This document shows, one piece after another, positions 39,030 through 46,586 of a DNA stretch of 63,331 bases (its first letter is position 1; every line of letters starts with the position of its first letter). The notes beneath the pieces were generated by a model. The model was not told the origin of the DNA, ran no database searches, and saw nothing but the letters and a program-made list of their open reading frames with translations. The stretch is from Neisseria gonorrhoeae (GTDB lineage: Bacteria > Pseudomonadota > Gammaproteobacteria > Burkholderiales > Neisseriaceae), in assembly GCF_003315235.1 (NCBI RefSeq), contig NZ_QNRU01000010.1, positions 1-63,331 on the forward strand, written 5' to 3'. Position numbers and translations under genes: made by a program.

Positions 39030-39058
39030 ATGCCGTCCGAAAACCGTTCAGACGGCAT
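39030..39058. terminator. Degenerate inverted uptake-sequence pair upstream of the CREE
   Basis: ATGCCGTCCGAA (one change) pairs with TTCAGACGGCAT. It closes off read-through towards mafB. Confidence 0.55.
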
Positions 39059-39069
39059 CTCTTTATCTT

Positions 39070-39175
39070 AATAGTGGATTAACAAAAATCAGGACAAGGC
39101 GACGAAGCCGCAGACAGTACAAATAGTACGGCAAGGCGAGGCAACGCCGTACTGGTTTAAATTTAATCCACTATA
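39070..39175. repeat. Correia element (CREE), complete, immediately upstream of mafB
   Basis: ATAGTGGATTAACAAAAATC on the left is mirrored by TTTAAATTTAATCCACTATAG on the right around the usual core. Its right end is 34 bp from the mafB start codon, so the promoter that CREE termini can form, or RNase III processing of its hairpin, could control mafB. Confidence 0.92.
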
Positions 39176-39208
39176 GTTTCATTCCGTACCATCTTAAGGA
39201 ACATCAAA

Positions 39209-41101
39209 TTGGGCATTTCCCGCAAAATATCCCTTATTCTGTCCATACTGGCAGTGTGCCTGCCGATGCATGCACACGCCTCAGATTTGGCAAACGATCC
39301 CTTTATCCGGCAGGTTCTCGACCGTCAGCATTTCGAACCCGACGGGAAATACCACCTATTCGGCAGCAGGGGGGAGCTTGCCGAGCGCAGCGGCCATATC
39401 GGATTGGGAAACATACAAAGCCATCAGTTGGGCAACCTGATGATTCAACAGGCGGCCATTAAAGGAAATATCGGCTACATTGTCCGCTTTTCCGATCACG
39501 GGCACGAAGTCCATTCCCCCTTCGACAACCATGCCTTACATTCCGATTCTGACGAAGCCGGTAGTCCCGTTGACGGATTCAGCCTTTACCGCATCCATTG
39601 GGACGGATACGAACACCATCCCGCCGACGGCTATGACGGGCCACAGGGCGGCGGCTATCCCGCTCCCAAAGGCGCGAGGGATATATACAGCTACGACATA
39701 AAAGGCGTTGCCCAAAATATCCGCCTCAACCTGACCGACAACCGCAGCACCGGACAACGGCTTGCCGACCGTTTCCACAATGCCGGCGCTATGCTGACGC
39801 AAGGAGTAGGCGACGGATTCAAACGCGCCACCCGATACAGCCCCGAGCTGGACAGATCGGGCAATGCCGCCGAAGCCTTCAACGGCACTGCAGATATCGT
39901 CAAAAACATCATCGGCGCGGCAGGAGAAATTGTCGGCGCAGGCGATGCCGTGCAGGGTATAAGCGAAGGCTCAAACATTGCTGTCATGCACGGCTTGGGT
40001 CTGCTTTCCACCGAAAACAAGATGGCGCGCATCAACGATTTGGCAGATATGGCGCAACTCAAAGACTATGCCGCAGCAGCCATCCGCGATTGGGCAGTCC
40101 AAAACCCCAATGCCGCACAAGGCATAGAAGCCGTCAGCAATATCTTTATGGCAGCCATCCCCATCAAAGGGATTGGAGCTGTCCGGGGAAAATACGGCTT
40201 GGGCGGCATCACGGCACATCCTATCAAGCGGTCGCAGATGGGCGCGATCGCATTGCCGAAAGGGAAATCCGCCGTCAGCGACAATTTTGCCGATGCGGCA
40301 TACGCCAAATACCCGTCCCCTTACCATTCCCGAAATATCCGTTCAAACTTGGAGCAGCGTTACGGCAAAGAAAACATCACCTCCTCAACCGTGCCGCCGT
40401 CAAACGGCAAAAATGTCAAACTGGCAGACCAACGCCACCCGAAGACAGGCGTACCGTTTGACGGTAAAGGGTTTCCGAATTTTGAGAAGCACGTGAAATA
40501 TGATACGAAGCTCGATATTCAAGAATTATCGGGGGGCGGTATACCTAAGGCTAAGCCTGTGTTTGATGCGAAACCGAGATGGGAGGTTGATAGGAAGCTT
40601 AATAAATTGACAACTCGTGAGCAGGTGGAGAAAAATGTTCAGGAAACGAGAAGAAGGAGTCAGAGTAGTCAGTTTAAAGCCCATGCGCAACGAGAATGGG
40701 AAAATAAAACAGGGTTAGATTTTAATCATTTTATAGGTGGTGATATCAATAAGAAAGGCACAGTAACAGGAGGGCATAGTCTAACCCGTGGTGATGTACG
40801 GGTGATACAACAAACCTCGGCACCTGATAAACATGGGGTTTATCAAGCGACAGTGGAAATTAAAAAGCCTGATGGAAGTTGGGAAATGAAAAAAGGAAGG
40901 GGCGGAAAACCTATGACAAATCATTCTATGTTCCCAAAAGATTGGGATGAGGCTAGAATTAGGGCTGAAGTTACTTCGGCTTGGGAGAAAAGAAAGGAAT
41001 TAGAAGGTCAAAAATGGAGAGGTACAAGTAAATCTGGTGTTGAAATAGAAGGATTTACGGAACCTAATCGAACAGCTTATCCACTTTATAATAGTAAATG
41101 A
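39209..41101 (+). CDS. mafB: MafB polymorphic toxin with C-terminal EndoU nuclease domain
   Basis: A 630-residue secreted toxin. Signal peptide about 1-24 (MGISRKISLILSILAVCLPMHAHA), then the conserved MafB N-terminal region (HFEPDGKYHLFGSRGELAER, KGARDIYSYDIKG) up to the conserved junction HPKTGVPFDGKGFPNFEKH at about 410-428. From about residue 438 composition becomes AT-rich. The C-terminal 140 residues resemble bacterial EndoU RNases: GGHSLTRGDVRV at 521-532 with the predicted catalytic His523, and NHSMFPKDWDEARI at 571-584. The start is TTG, fixed by AAGGA 8 nt upstream. No mafA precedes it. Expected to cleave RNA in neighbouring cells; neutralised by the next gene. Confidence 0.92.
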   Translation: MGISRKISLILSILAVCLPMHAHASDLANDPFIRQVLDRQHFEPDGKYHLFGSRGELAERSGHIGLGNIQSHQLGNLMIQQAAIKGNIGYIVRFSDHGHEVHSPFDNHALHSDSDEAGSPVDGFSLYRIHWDGYEHHPADGYDGPQGGGYPAPKGARDIYSYDIKGVAQNIRLNLTDNRSTGQRLADRFHNAGAMLTQGVGDGFKRATRYSPELDRSGNAAEAFNGTADIVKNIIGAAGEIVGAGDAVQGISEGSNIAVMHGLGLLSTENKMARINDLADMAQLKDYAAAAIRDWAVQNPNAAQGIEAVSNIFMAAIPIKGIGAVRGKYGLGGITAHPIKRSQMGAIALPKGKSAVSDNFADAAYAKYPSPYHSRNIRSNLEQRYGKENITSSTVPPSNGKNVKLADQRHPKTGVPFDGKGFPNFEKHVKYDTKLDIQELSGGGIPKAKPVFDAKPRWEVDRKLNKLTTREQVEKNVQETRRRSQSSQFKAHAQREWENKTGLDFNHFIGGDINKKGTVTGGHSLTRGDVRVIQQTSAPDKHGVYQATVEIKKPDGSWEMKKGRGGKPMTNHSMFPKDWDEARIRAEVTSAWEKRKELEGQKWRGTSKSGVEIEGFTEPNRTAYPLYNSK

Positions 41102-41127
41102 AGTATTGATTAAAAAGGTGTTTTTAA

Positions 41128-41547
41128 ATGTATAAAATAAAATGTTTTTATGATCAGTTTAGTTCTGGTGAATTATTTAACTACTGCCAGTTTTTAGATA
41201 ATTCTTCTAATCAAAAGATAAATACACGAGGAACGGTGTATCAATATATTATTTATGTTTTAACAGGAGACCTTTATCTACAAAAAGACATAGATGAAAA
41301 TTTAGAATTTATCCATCAAGCAGAAAATAATCCCAATGAAGTTTATTCAGGAGGTGGACAAGGTTTTTGCTGGGATATTTCTGCTGAAAAAGTAGTTTTC
41401 TATCACAACGAATTTGATGAAGAAGACGGCTGGCCTGATTTAAGCTGTTCGCTGCATACTTTTAAAACTGCTTTAATTGCTTGGAATGCTTTTTTGCAAT
41501 TGCCTAAAAGTATTCATTCGGTGGTGGAGACTGTGATTGAGGAATAA
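41128..41547 (+). CDS. mafI: Immunity protein for the MafB-EndoU toxin (MafI)
   Basis: A 139-residue acidic, AT-rich gene product lying 26 bp after mafB, the standard place for the cognate immunity gene. It has no signal peptide, consistent with cytoplasmic inhibition of the nuclease. The many acidic residues (HNEFDEEDGWPD) suit binding to a basic nuclease. The assignment rests on position and character; the family is not otherwise recognised by eye. Confidence 0.8.
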   Translation: MYKIKCFYDQFSSGELFNYCQFLDNSSNQKINTRGTVYQYIIYVLTGDLYLQKDIDENLEFIHQAENNPNEVYSGGGQGFCWDISAEKVVFYHNEFDEEDGWPDLSCSLHTFKTALIAWNAFLQLPKSIHSVVETVIEE

Positions 41548-41560
41548 GCATAATTAGCTT

Positions 41561-41708
41561 AATGAATAGAATCAGCGATATAGATTGGACTGCAAATCCA
41601 CGCTTATACGCTGTGCCATGATTAACAGGAAGAGAGCAACTTGGATGGGCTAGTAGGGATGGTAAGCATTTAAATATATCAATTGATGGAAAGATTACAC
41701 ACAAATGA
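41561..41708 (+). pseudogene. Residual C-terminal toxin tail (silent mafB cassette remnant)
   Basis: From ATG 41561 the frame reads MNRISDIDWTANPRLYAVP, a stop, then in the same frame LTGREQLGWASRDGKHLNI and SIDGKITHK to a TGA at 41706-41708. The second part looks like the end of a polymorphic-toxin C-terminal domain and overlaps the next immunity gene by ATGA, the coupling expected for toxin-immunity pairs. Only about 48 codons remain and the family cannot be named. Confidence 0.6.
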
Positions 41709-41947
41709 CTAATTTAAAATTAGATTTCTACTCTGAAGTTATTATAAAAGATTCTTGCCCTAATGATTTGTTAGAAAATGGTGAGACTATTAAAGGAAAA
41801 AAAGGAGTGGTATTAGGTATAAGCGAAGAAGATGGTATAATCTATGGCTATACTATTTTACTTTTTGATATAAAATATTGTATATATATAGATAAGAAAT
41901 ATATTATACCGACTGGAAAAAAATTCTCTCGCGATGATTTTTATTAG
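41705..41947 (+). CDS. Orphan immunity protein, Imm31-like
   Basis: An 80-residue protein resembling the Imm31 immunity family: LDFYSEVIIKDS at the start, a central GKKGVVLGISEEDG, and an end with IPTGKKFSRDDFY. It overlaps the residual toxin tail by ATGA. With the toxin lost it may protect against toxins delivered by sibling strains that still carry the matching cassette. The family match is from memory of the pattern and should be confirmed by profile search. Confidence 0.65.
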   Translation: MTNLKLDFYSEVIIKDSCPNDLLENGETIKGKKGVVLGISEEDGIIYGYTILLFDIKYCIYIDKKYIIPTGKKFSRDDFY

Positions 41948-42024
41948 CTAATTTAAGTAATTTAAGCAAGTTTTTTAGATACTGAAACTGGTAATTATGT
42001 TTATGTAAGCATAAGGAGTTCAGA

Positions 42025-42270
42025 TTGAAGGATTCTACAGGGCAAATGAGGCTGGCAACCAAGGATTTGGCGGAAGCCATTAAACGAGGAGAAGTACGTA
42101 GTTCTGCTTTTACAACAAAGCAACTAAAGGCAATCGAAAAAGGAGAATCTAAAATACCGGATTACACTTGGCATCATCATCAAGACACTGGAAGGATGCA
42201 ATTGATTAATGAAGACTTGCATCATGATACCGGCCATATCGGTTGGAGAGCGATGAGTAAAGGAAAGTAA
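42025..42270 (+). CDS. Orphan HNH-type toxin cassette (mafB C-terminal domain)
   Basis: An 81-residue frame starting at TTG 42025, with AAGGAG 6 nt upstream. It has no signal peptide and matches the C-terminal nuclease part of polymorphic toxins of the HNH-HHH type: YTWHHHQDTGRMQLINEDLHHDTGHIGW, with Trp49, His50-52, His66-67 and His71 as predicted metal and catalytic residues. It looks like a silent donor cassette that could replace the EndoU domain of mafB by recombination, although its own ribosome site suggests that it may be translated. Confidence 0.7.
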   Translation: MKDSTGQMRLATKDLAEAIKRGEVRSSAFTTKQLKAIEKGESKIPDYTWHHHQDTGRMQLINEDLHHDTGHIGWRAMSKGK

Positions 42271-42272
42271 CT

Positions 42273-42662
42273 ATGTGGAAAATCATAAAAGAGGATAGTG
42301 ATGATTTAGGATTTGCAATTAAATGCTTATTCTCTCAATCTATTGATTTAAATGAATTCAAGTTATGGATTGAACAAGTAATACGCGATATGCCCATCGA
42401 GGACATCCCTTTTTATATTTTTGACTTGGCGGATTTCAATGGGGGAATTGGAGACATTGACAATATTGTAGGTTTTGTTTCGAGTTACAGCCTATCAAAA
42501 TCGAAAAAAAATGCCTTGACAGGCATTGCCTTCTTAAGGGGGATAGATGTCTATGATCCGCCTATTTCAAAAGAAAAAGCATTAAAAGCCTTAAAAAAAC
42601 ATCCTGAAATTTATCATAAATTTAAACGGTTCTTTCCTTTTGTAGAGCTTCCGCTTCTTTAA
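42273..42662 (+). CDS. Putative immunity protein for the HNH cassette
   Basis: A 129-residue AT-rich gene starting 3 nt after the HNH cassette. It is acidic in its N-terminal half (EDSDDLGF, EDIPFYIFDLADFNGGIGDIDN), has no signal peptide, and sits in the immunity position of a toxin-immunity pair. The family is not recognised. It ends just before the uptake-sequence terminator that closes the maf island. Confidence 0.65.
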   Translation: MWKIIKEDSDDLGFAIKCLFSQSIDLNEFKLWIEQVIRDMPIEDIPFYIFDLADFNGGIGDIDNIVGFVSSYSLSKSKKNALTGIAFLRGIDVYDPPISKEKALKALKKHPEIYHKFKRFFPFVELPLL

Positions 42663-42670
42663 AGGACAAT

Positions 42671-42699
42671 ATGCCGTCTGAAAAGTTTTCAGACGGCAT
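42671..42699. terminator. Convergent uptake-sequence terminator (maf island / trkH)
   Basis: ATGCCGTCTGAA (42671-42682) pairs with TTCAGACGGCAT (42688-42699), then TTTTTA. Confidence 0.85.
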
Positions 42700-42701
42700 T
42701 T

Positions 42702-44159
42702 TTATTTCTTCCAGTAGGCGGGGGTGAAGAGGATGAAGACGGTGAAGATTTCCAGCCTGCCCAAGAGCATTGCGGTAACGCAGATCCATTTCTGCATCAC
42801 GTCCAAACCGGCGTAATTGCCGGCGGGCCCGACTTCGCCCAGTCCGGGGCCGGCGTTGGTAATGCAGGCGATGACGGCGGTAAAGGCGGTGGTAAATTCC
42901 ATACCGCTCGCCATCAGCAGGAAGCTGAAGAGGACGACGGTCATAAAGTAGATGAAGATGAAGGACATAACGGTCAGCGCGAGGCGGTCGGGTATGGCTT
43001 TGCCGCTGATTTTGACGGTGCGGACGGCTTTGGGGTGCAGCAGCACCATCATTTCGCGCAGGCTGAATTTGAACAGGACGAGGGCGCGTATGGTTTTGAT
43101 GCCGCCGCCGGTCGAGCCGGAGCTGGCGAGGATGTTGGCGAGGAAAAACATCCACAGGGAAATCAGGAGCGGCCATTGTGCGAAGTCGGTGTTGGACAGC
43201 CCGTTTGCCAATCCGATGGAGACGAAGTTGAAGGCGGTGTAGCGCAGGGATTCGCCGAAGCCGGCGTAATGGCCGGTGTGCCACAGGTACAGGGCGGCGG
43301 CAAGGATGCTGCCGGAGAGCAGCAGCAGCATCGTCCGGCATTCTTCGTCTTTCCAATAGGTTTTGAGGCTGCGGCTGTTGAGGGCGGCGAAATGGCTGGC
43401 AAAATTGATGCCGCCGAAAATAGTGAAAACGATGATGACTGCTTCGATGAGGGGGGAGTTGTAATAACCGATGCTGGCATCGTGGGTGGAAAACCCGCCC
43501 AGCGAGAGGGTTGCCAGCGCGTGACAGACGGCATCGAACCAACCCATCCCGGCAAAATGCAGGCAGGCTGCCGCGAGGATGGTGATCAGGGTGTAGCCGA
43601 ACCAGAGTTTTTTCGCCACTTGGGAAATGCGCGGCGACATTTTGCTTTCTTTGTCAATGCCGGGGATTTCGGCTTTGAATAACTGCGTGCCGCCTACGCC
43701 GAGCATAGGCAGGATGGCGACGGCAAGGACGATGATGCCCATCCCGCCCAGCCAGTTGAGCATATGCCGCCAAAAGTTGACGGAGGGGGCGAGCCCGTCG
43801 ACGTGGGGGATGACGGTCGCGCCGGTGGTGGTCAGTCCCGACATCGATTCAAAAAATGCGTCGGTAAAGCCCATATTCGGGAAATACAGGTACATCGGCA
43901 TCGCAGCCATAGCGGCAAACGCCAGCCACAACATCAGGACGAGGGTGAAGCCGTCGCGCGGGCGCAGTTCGCGCCTGAACCGGAGGGTGGCGAGCCGGAC
44001 GATGCACGAGCCGGAAAGGGTAACGGTCGCGGTGGTGGCGAATGCGGTGTACGCGCCGTCCGAAAAGGCGTAGGAGAGGGCGGCGGGTATCAGCAGGATA
44101 AAGGAAAACAGCATACCCAGGCGGGAGAGGACGTGGGCGATGGGCAGGATTTTGTGCAT
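42702..44159 (-). CDS. trkH: Trk potassium uptake system, membrane subunit TrkH
   Basis: A 485-residue potassium channel-like transporter with four repeated M1-P-M2 units. Selectivity-filter glycines appear in LTTTGATVIPHVDGL, LSLGGFSTHDASIG, SSGSTGGGIKT and ITNAGPGLGEVGP. The start at 44159 (MHKILPIAHVLSRLG) is preceded by a GC-rich in-frame extension without family similarity, which was rejected. It begins 14 bp after apaH on the same strand. Confidence 0.95.
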   Translation of the reverse strand: MHKILPIAHVLSRLGMLFSFILLIPAALSYAFSDGAYTAFATTATVTLSGSCIVRLATLRFRRELRPRDGFTLVLMLWLAFAAMAAMPMYLYFPNMGFTDAFFESMSGLTTTGATVIPHVDGLAPSVNFWRHMLNWLGGMGIIVLAVAILPMLGVGGTQLFKAEIPGIDKESKMSPRISQVAKKLWFGYTLITILAAACLHFAGMGWFDAVCHALATLSLGGFSTHDASIGYYNSPLIEAVIIVFTIFGGINFASHFAALNSRSLKTYWKDEECRTMLLLLSGSILAAALYLWHTGHYAGFGESLRYTAFNFVSIGLANGLSNTDFAQWPLLISLWMFFLANILASSGSTGGGIKTIRALVLFKFSLREMMVLLHPKAVRTVKISGKAIPDRLALTVMSFIFIYFMTVVLFSFLLMASGMEFTTAFTAVIACITNAGPGLGEVGPAGNYAGLDVMQKWICVTAMLLGRLEIFTVFILFTPAYWKK

Positions 44160-44173
44160 AGTGGGGCGGTCCG

Positions 44174-45004
44174 TTATTTTGCGAAGCTTTTCCAGTCTAT
44201 GCCGCCGGCGGCTTGGACTTGGGTAATTTCTTCCGTTTCGAGGTTGACGGCGGTCAGCTGCCCGCCCCACAGCGCGCCGGTGTCCAGCGAGATGACGTTG
44301 TCGGCATTCGTGTAGCCCAGCGAGGACCAGTGTCCGAAGATGATGGTGTGGTCGAGGTTTTGCCGATCGGGGGCTTTGAACCACGGGCGCAGGTAAGGCG
44401 GCATTTTTTTCACTGTGGATTTGTAGTCGAAATCCAGTTCGTTTTTAAAGGTCAGGGCGCGCATCCGCGTGAAGGCGTTGACGATGAAGCGCAGGCGGGC
44501 ATAGCCTTCCAAACCTTCGTCCCATGCGGCCGGTTTGTTGCCGTACATTTTGGAGAAGAATTTGACGTATTTTTTGCCGCGCAGTTCGGCTTCGGCTTCT
44601 CCGGCGAGCGATTCGGCTTTGGCTATGCGCCATTGCGGCAGGATGCCGGCGTGTATCATCACGCGGCCGCCCTCGCGTATCAAAAGCGGTTGCGCGCGCA
44701 GCCAGTCGAGCATTTTTCCGCCGTCGGGGTGTTTGAGTATGGGTTCGATTGTGTCGCTGCGTTTGAGCGCGCCTTCGCCGCAGCCGACGGCGAGCAGGTA
44801 CAGGTCGTGGTTGCCGAGGACGATTTGCACGCTGTTTTCGTGCCGGATGCAGAATTGCAGCGTTTCGAGGGATTTCGGGCCGCGGTTGACGATGTCGCCC
44901 GTCAGCCAGAGGGTGTCCGTGCCGTGGTTGAAGCCGATTTTGCCGAGCAGCGCGGTCAGTTCGTCGAAACAGCCTTGGATGTCGCCGATTGCGTAATGTG
45001 CCAT
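44174..45004 (-). CDS. apaH: Diadenosine tetraphosphatase (symmetrical)
   Basis: A 276-residue metallophosphatase hydrolysing Ap4A to two ADP and removing Np4 caps from RNA. The metal motifs GDIQGCFDELTALL (about 7-20), WLTGDIVNRGPKSLE (about 33-47) and LGNHDLYLLAVG (about 62-73) are intact, as is the late FGHWSSLGY. It is followed closely by trkH. Confidence 0.97.
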   Translation of the reverse strand: MAHYAIGDIQGCFDELTALLGKIGFNHGTDTLWLTGDIVNRGPKSLETLQFCIRHENSVQIVLGNHDLYLLAVGCGEGALKRSDTIEPILKHPDGGKMLDWLRAQPLLIREGGRVMIHAGILPQWRIAKAESLAGEAEAELRGKKYVKFFSKMYGNKPAAWDEGLEGYARLRFIVNAFTRMRALTFKNELDFDYKSTVKKMPPYLRPWFKAPDRQNLDHTIIFGHWSSLGYTNADNVISLDTGALWGGQLTAVNLETEEITQVQAAGGIDWKSFAK

Positions 45005-45080
45005 TGCGGGTGTTGTGAAGTGGGAAAGTGTTGCGGTTCGGACGGCACGGTTGGAAATCTTATGCCGTCCGAACGTGGAA

Positions 45081-45470
45081 TTATGCGTTCAAAACGAGGA
45101 CGGCTTCCGCTTCGACCTGCACGCCTTTGGGCAGCGAGGCAACGCCGACGGCGGCGCGGGCGGGGAACGGCTCGGTGATAAATTCCGCCATCACTTCGTT
45201 GAAGACGGCAAAATTGCCCAAGTCGGTCAGGTAGGCGTTGAGTTTGACGATGTCGTCCAGCGAACCGCCTGCCGCTTCGGCGACGGCCTGCAGGTTTTGG
45301 AACACTTGGCGCGCTTCGGTGTGGAAATCGCCGTTGCCGACCACAGTCATCGTGGCGGGATCGAGCGGAATCTGACCGCTCATGTAAACGGTGCCGCCGG
45401 CGCGCACGGCCTGGCTGTATGCGCCGATGGCGGCGGGGGCTTTGTCGGTATGGATGACGGTTTTGGACAT
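45081..45470 (-). CDS. ridA: Enamine/imine deaminase RidA
   Basis: A 129-residue trimeric protein of the YjgF/YER057c/UK114 family that hydrolyses reactive 2-aminoacrylate. The family motifs [24 protein letters not shown] and the C-terminal [23 protein letters not shown] are present, with the substrate-binding Arg in PARAAV. It begins 5'-ward with a good GGAATCCGAA ribosome region. Confidence 0.96.
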   Translation of the reverse strand: MSKTVIHTDKAPAAIGAYSQAVRAGGTVYMSGQIPLDPATMTVVGNGDFHTEARQVFQNLQAVAEAAGGSLDDIVKLNAYLTDLGNFAVFNEVMAEFITEPFPARAAVGVASLPKGVQVEAEAVLVLNA

Positions 45471-45572
45471 TTCGGATTCCTCAAAAAATAGGGCGGCAGA
45501 AGCCGCAGCGTTCGGGATTATCGTACAAAACCGCCGGCTTGTGTAGTTTTAGGCGGTATATGTGCCGGAAAC

Positions 45573-45600
45573 AAAAAACCGCCGAAGGCTCGGCGGTTTG
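45573..45600 (-). terminator. Rho-independent terminator of nspA
   Basis: On the minus strand AACCGCCGA pairs with TCGGCGGTT around GCCT, followed by TTTTTG. Confidence 0.88.
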
Positions 45601-45616
45601 CGGAATAACGCGTATA

Positions 45617-46144
45617 TCAGAATTTGACGCGCACGCCGGCGGACAGTTCGCCGGAACGGACGTTTTTGACAGTGTTGACTTTGCCGACGTAGTTGTAGCG
45701 GTAGCCGGCATCCAGATCGACATTGGGTGTAACGGCATAGCTTACGCCCGCCAATACGCCGAGGCCGGCGGAGGTTTTGCTGAAGCTGTCGCTGCCGCCC
45801 AAGTGGGCGGAAGCGCGGTTGAGGCTCAAGCGCGCGCCGAAATACGGTTTGACGGGCGATTGGGTGTCGAAGTCGTAAATGACGGACGCGCCGATGCTGT
45901 AAAGTTTGAAATCGGTGGATGGGGCTTGTTTATAGTTTTTGTAGCGCGTGTAATCGACGGCGAAGCGGAGGTCGTTGATGCGGTAGCCTGCGGAGATGCG
46001 CGGGCTGAAGCCTTTGGCAGAACCTAAAGAGCTTGAGGCTTTGGCGTGTGCGGCACCGGTTTGGACGTAAAAGCCGGATGCGCCTTCCGCCAGTGCGGCG
46101 GCCGGGAGTGCGAGGGCAATCAGTGCGGCAAGTGCTTTTTTCAT
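45617..46144 (-). CDS. nspA: Neisserial surface protein A (outer-membrane beta-barrel)
   Basis: A 175-residue outer-membrane protein. Signal peptide 1-19 (MKKALAALIALALPAAALA), mature start EGASGFYVQTG, alternating hydrophobic strands of an eight-stranded barrel, and the terminal Phe (GVRVKF) required by the BAM machine. NspA is a known factor H-binding surface protein and vaccine antigen of meningococci. The longest loops lie around KNYKQAPSTD and HLGGSDSFSKTS. Confidence 0.96.
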   Translation of the reverse strand: MKKALAALIALALPAAALAEGASGFYVQTGAAHAKASSSLGSAKGFSPRISAGYRINDLRFAVDYTRYKNYKQAPSTDFKLYSIGASVIYDFDTQSPVKPYFGARLSLNRASAHLGGSDSFSKTSAGLGVLAGVSYAVTPNVDLDAGYRYNYVGKVNTVKNVRSGELSAGVRVKF

Positions 46145-46206
46145 ATTTTGGTTCCTTTATGGTCAGGGAGAAAAATTGTTAATAATCCGTTAAAGAATCC
46201 TGCCGT

Positions 46207-46232
46207 ATTATACTGAAATTTTCTTTTTGCAT
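46207..46232 (-). promoter_or_regulatory. Candidate nspA promoter
   Basis: On the minus strand a consensus TATAAT (46207-46212) is preceded by an A-rich spacer and a weak TTACGA-like -35 about 19 bp upstream. It lies about 65 bp before the nspA start. Confidence 0.5.
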
Positions 46233-46586
46233 CGTAATATTTTCAATGCCTCAAGATACGCGGCGGCATCCGGCTGCTTTGCCGACGGCAAAGCCGTTAA
46301 CCCGCGCGTTGCCCTTAAACGGCGGCATCACGCGGCGGATGGGTGAAACTTGCAAACGGTTTGGAAAAAACCGCAAAGGCGGGGCGGCGGCATTTGTCAG
46401 ATTGTTGCAGGCGCAGGCGTACGGTTTTTTGTGTGCGGCGTTACCTTAGGCGTCGGACATTTCCGGCGGCGGCTGTGCCGTCTGAAACGCCCGGCGGGGG
46501 ATGCGGCTGCGTTTCCCATCGATAGGCATATTTGCCGGCCGCGTTCGGGGCGGGTTTTACCCGGGCGGCCGCCGATTTGTTTGCGC
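46233..46586. other. Intergenic region between nspA and hemW
   Basis: A GC-rich stretch of about 350 bp with one uptake sequence (near 46478). Short open frames exist but show no recognisable protein, ribosome site or conserved motif. Confidence 0.5.

Noticed and set aside
46246-46525. Short ORFs between nspA and hemW
   Set aside because: They are GC-rich open stretches in several frames at once without a ribosome site or recognisable protein.
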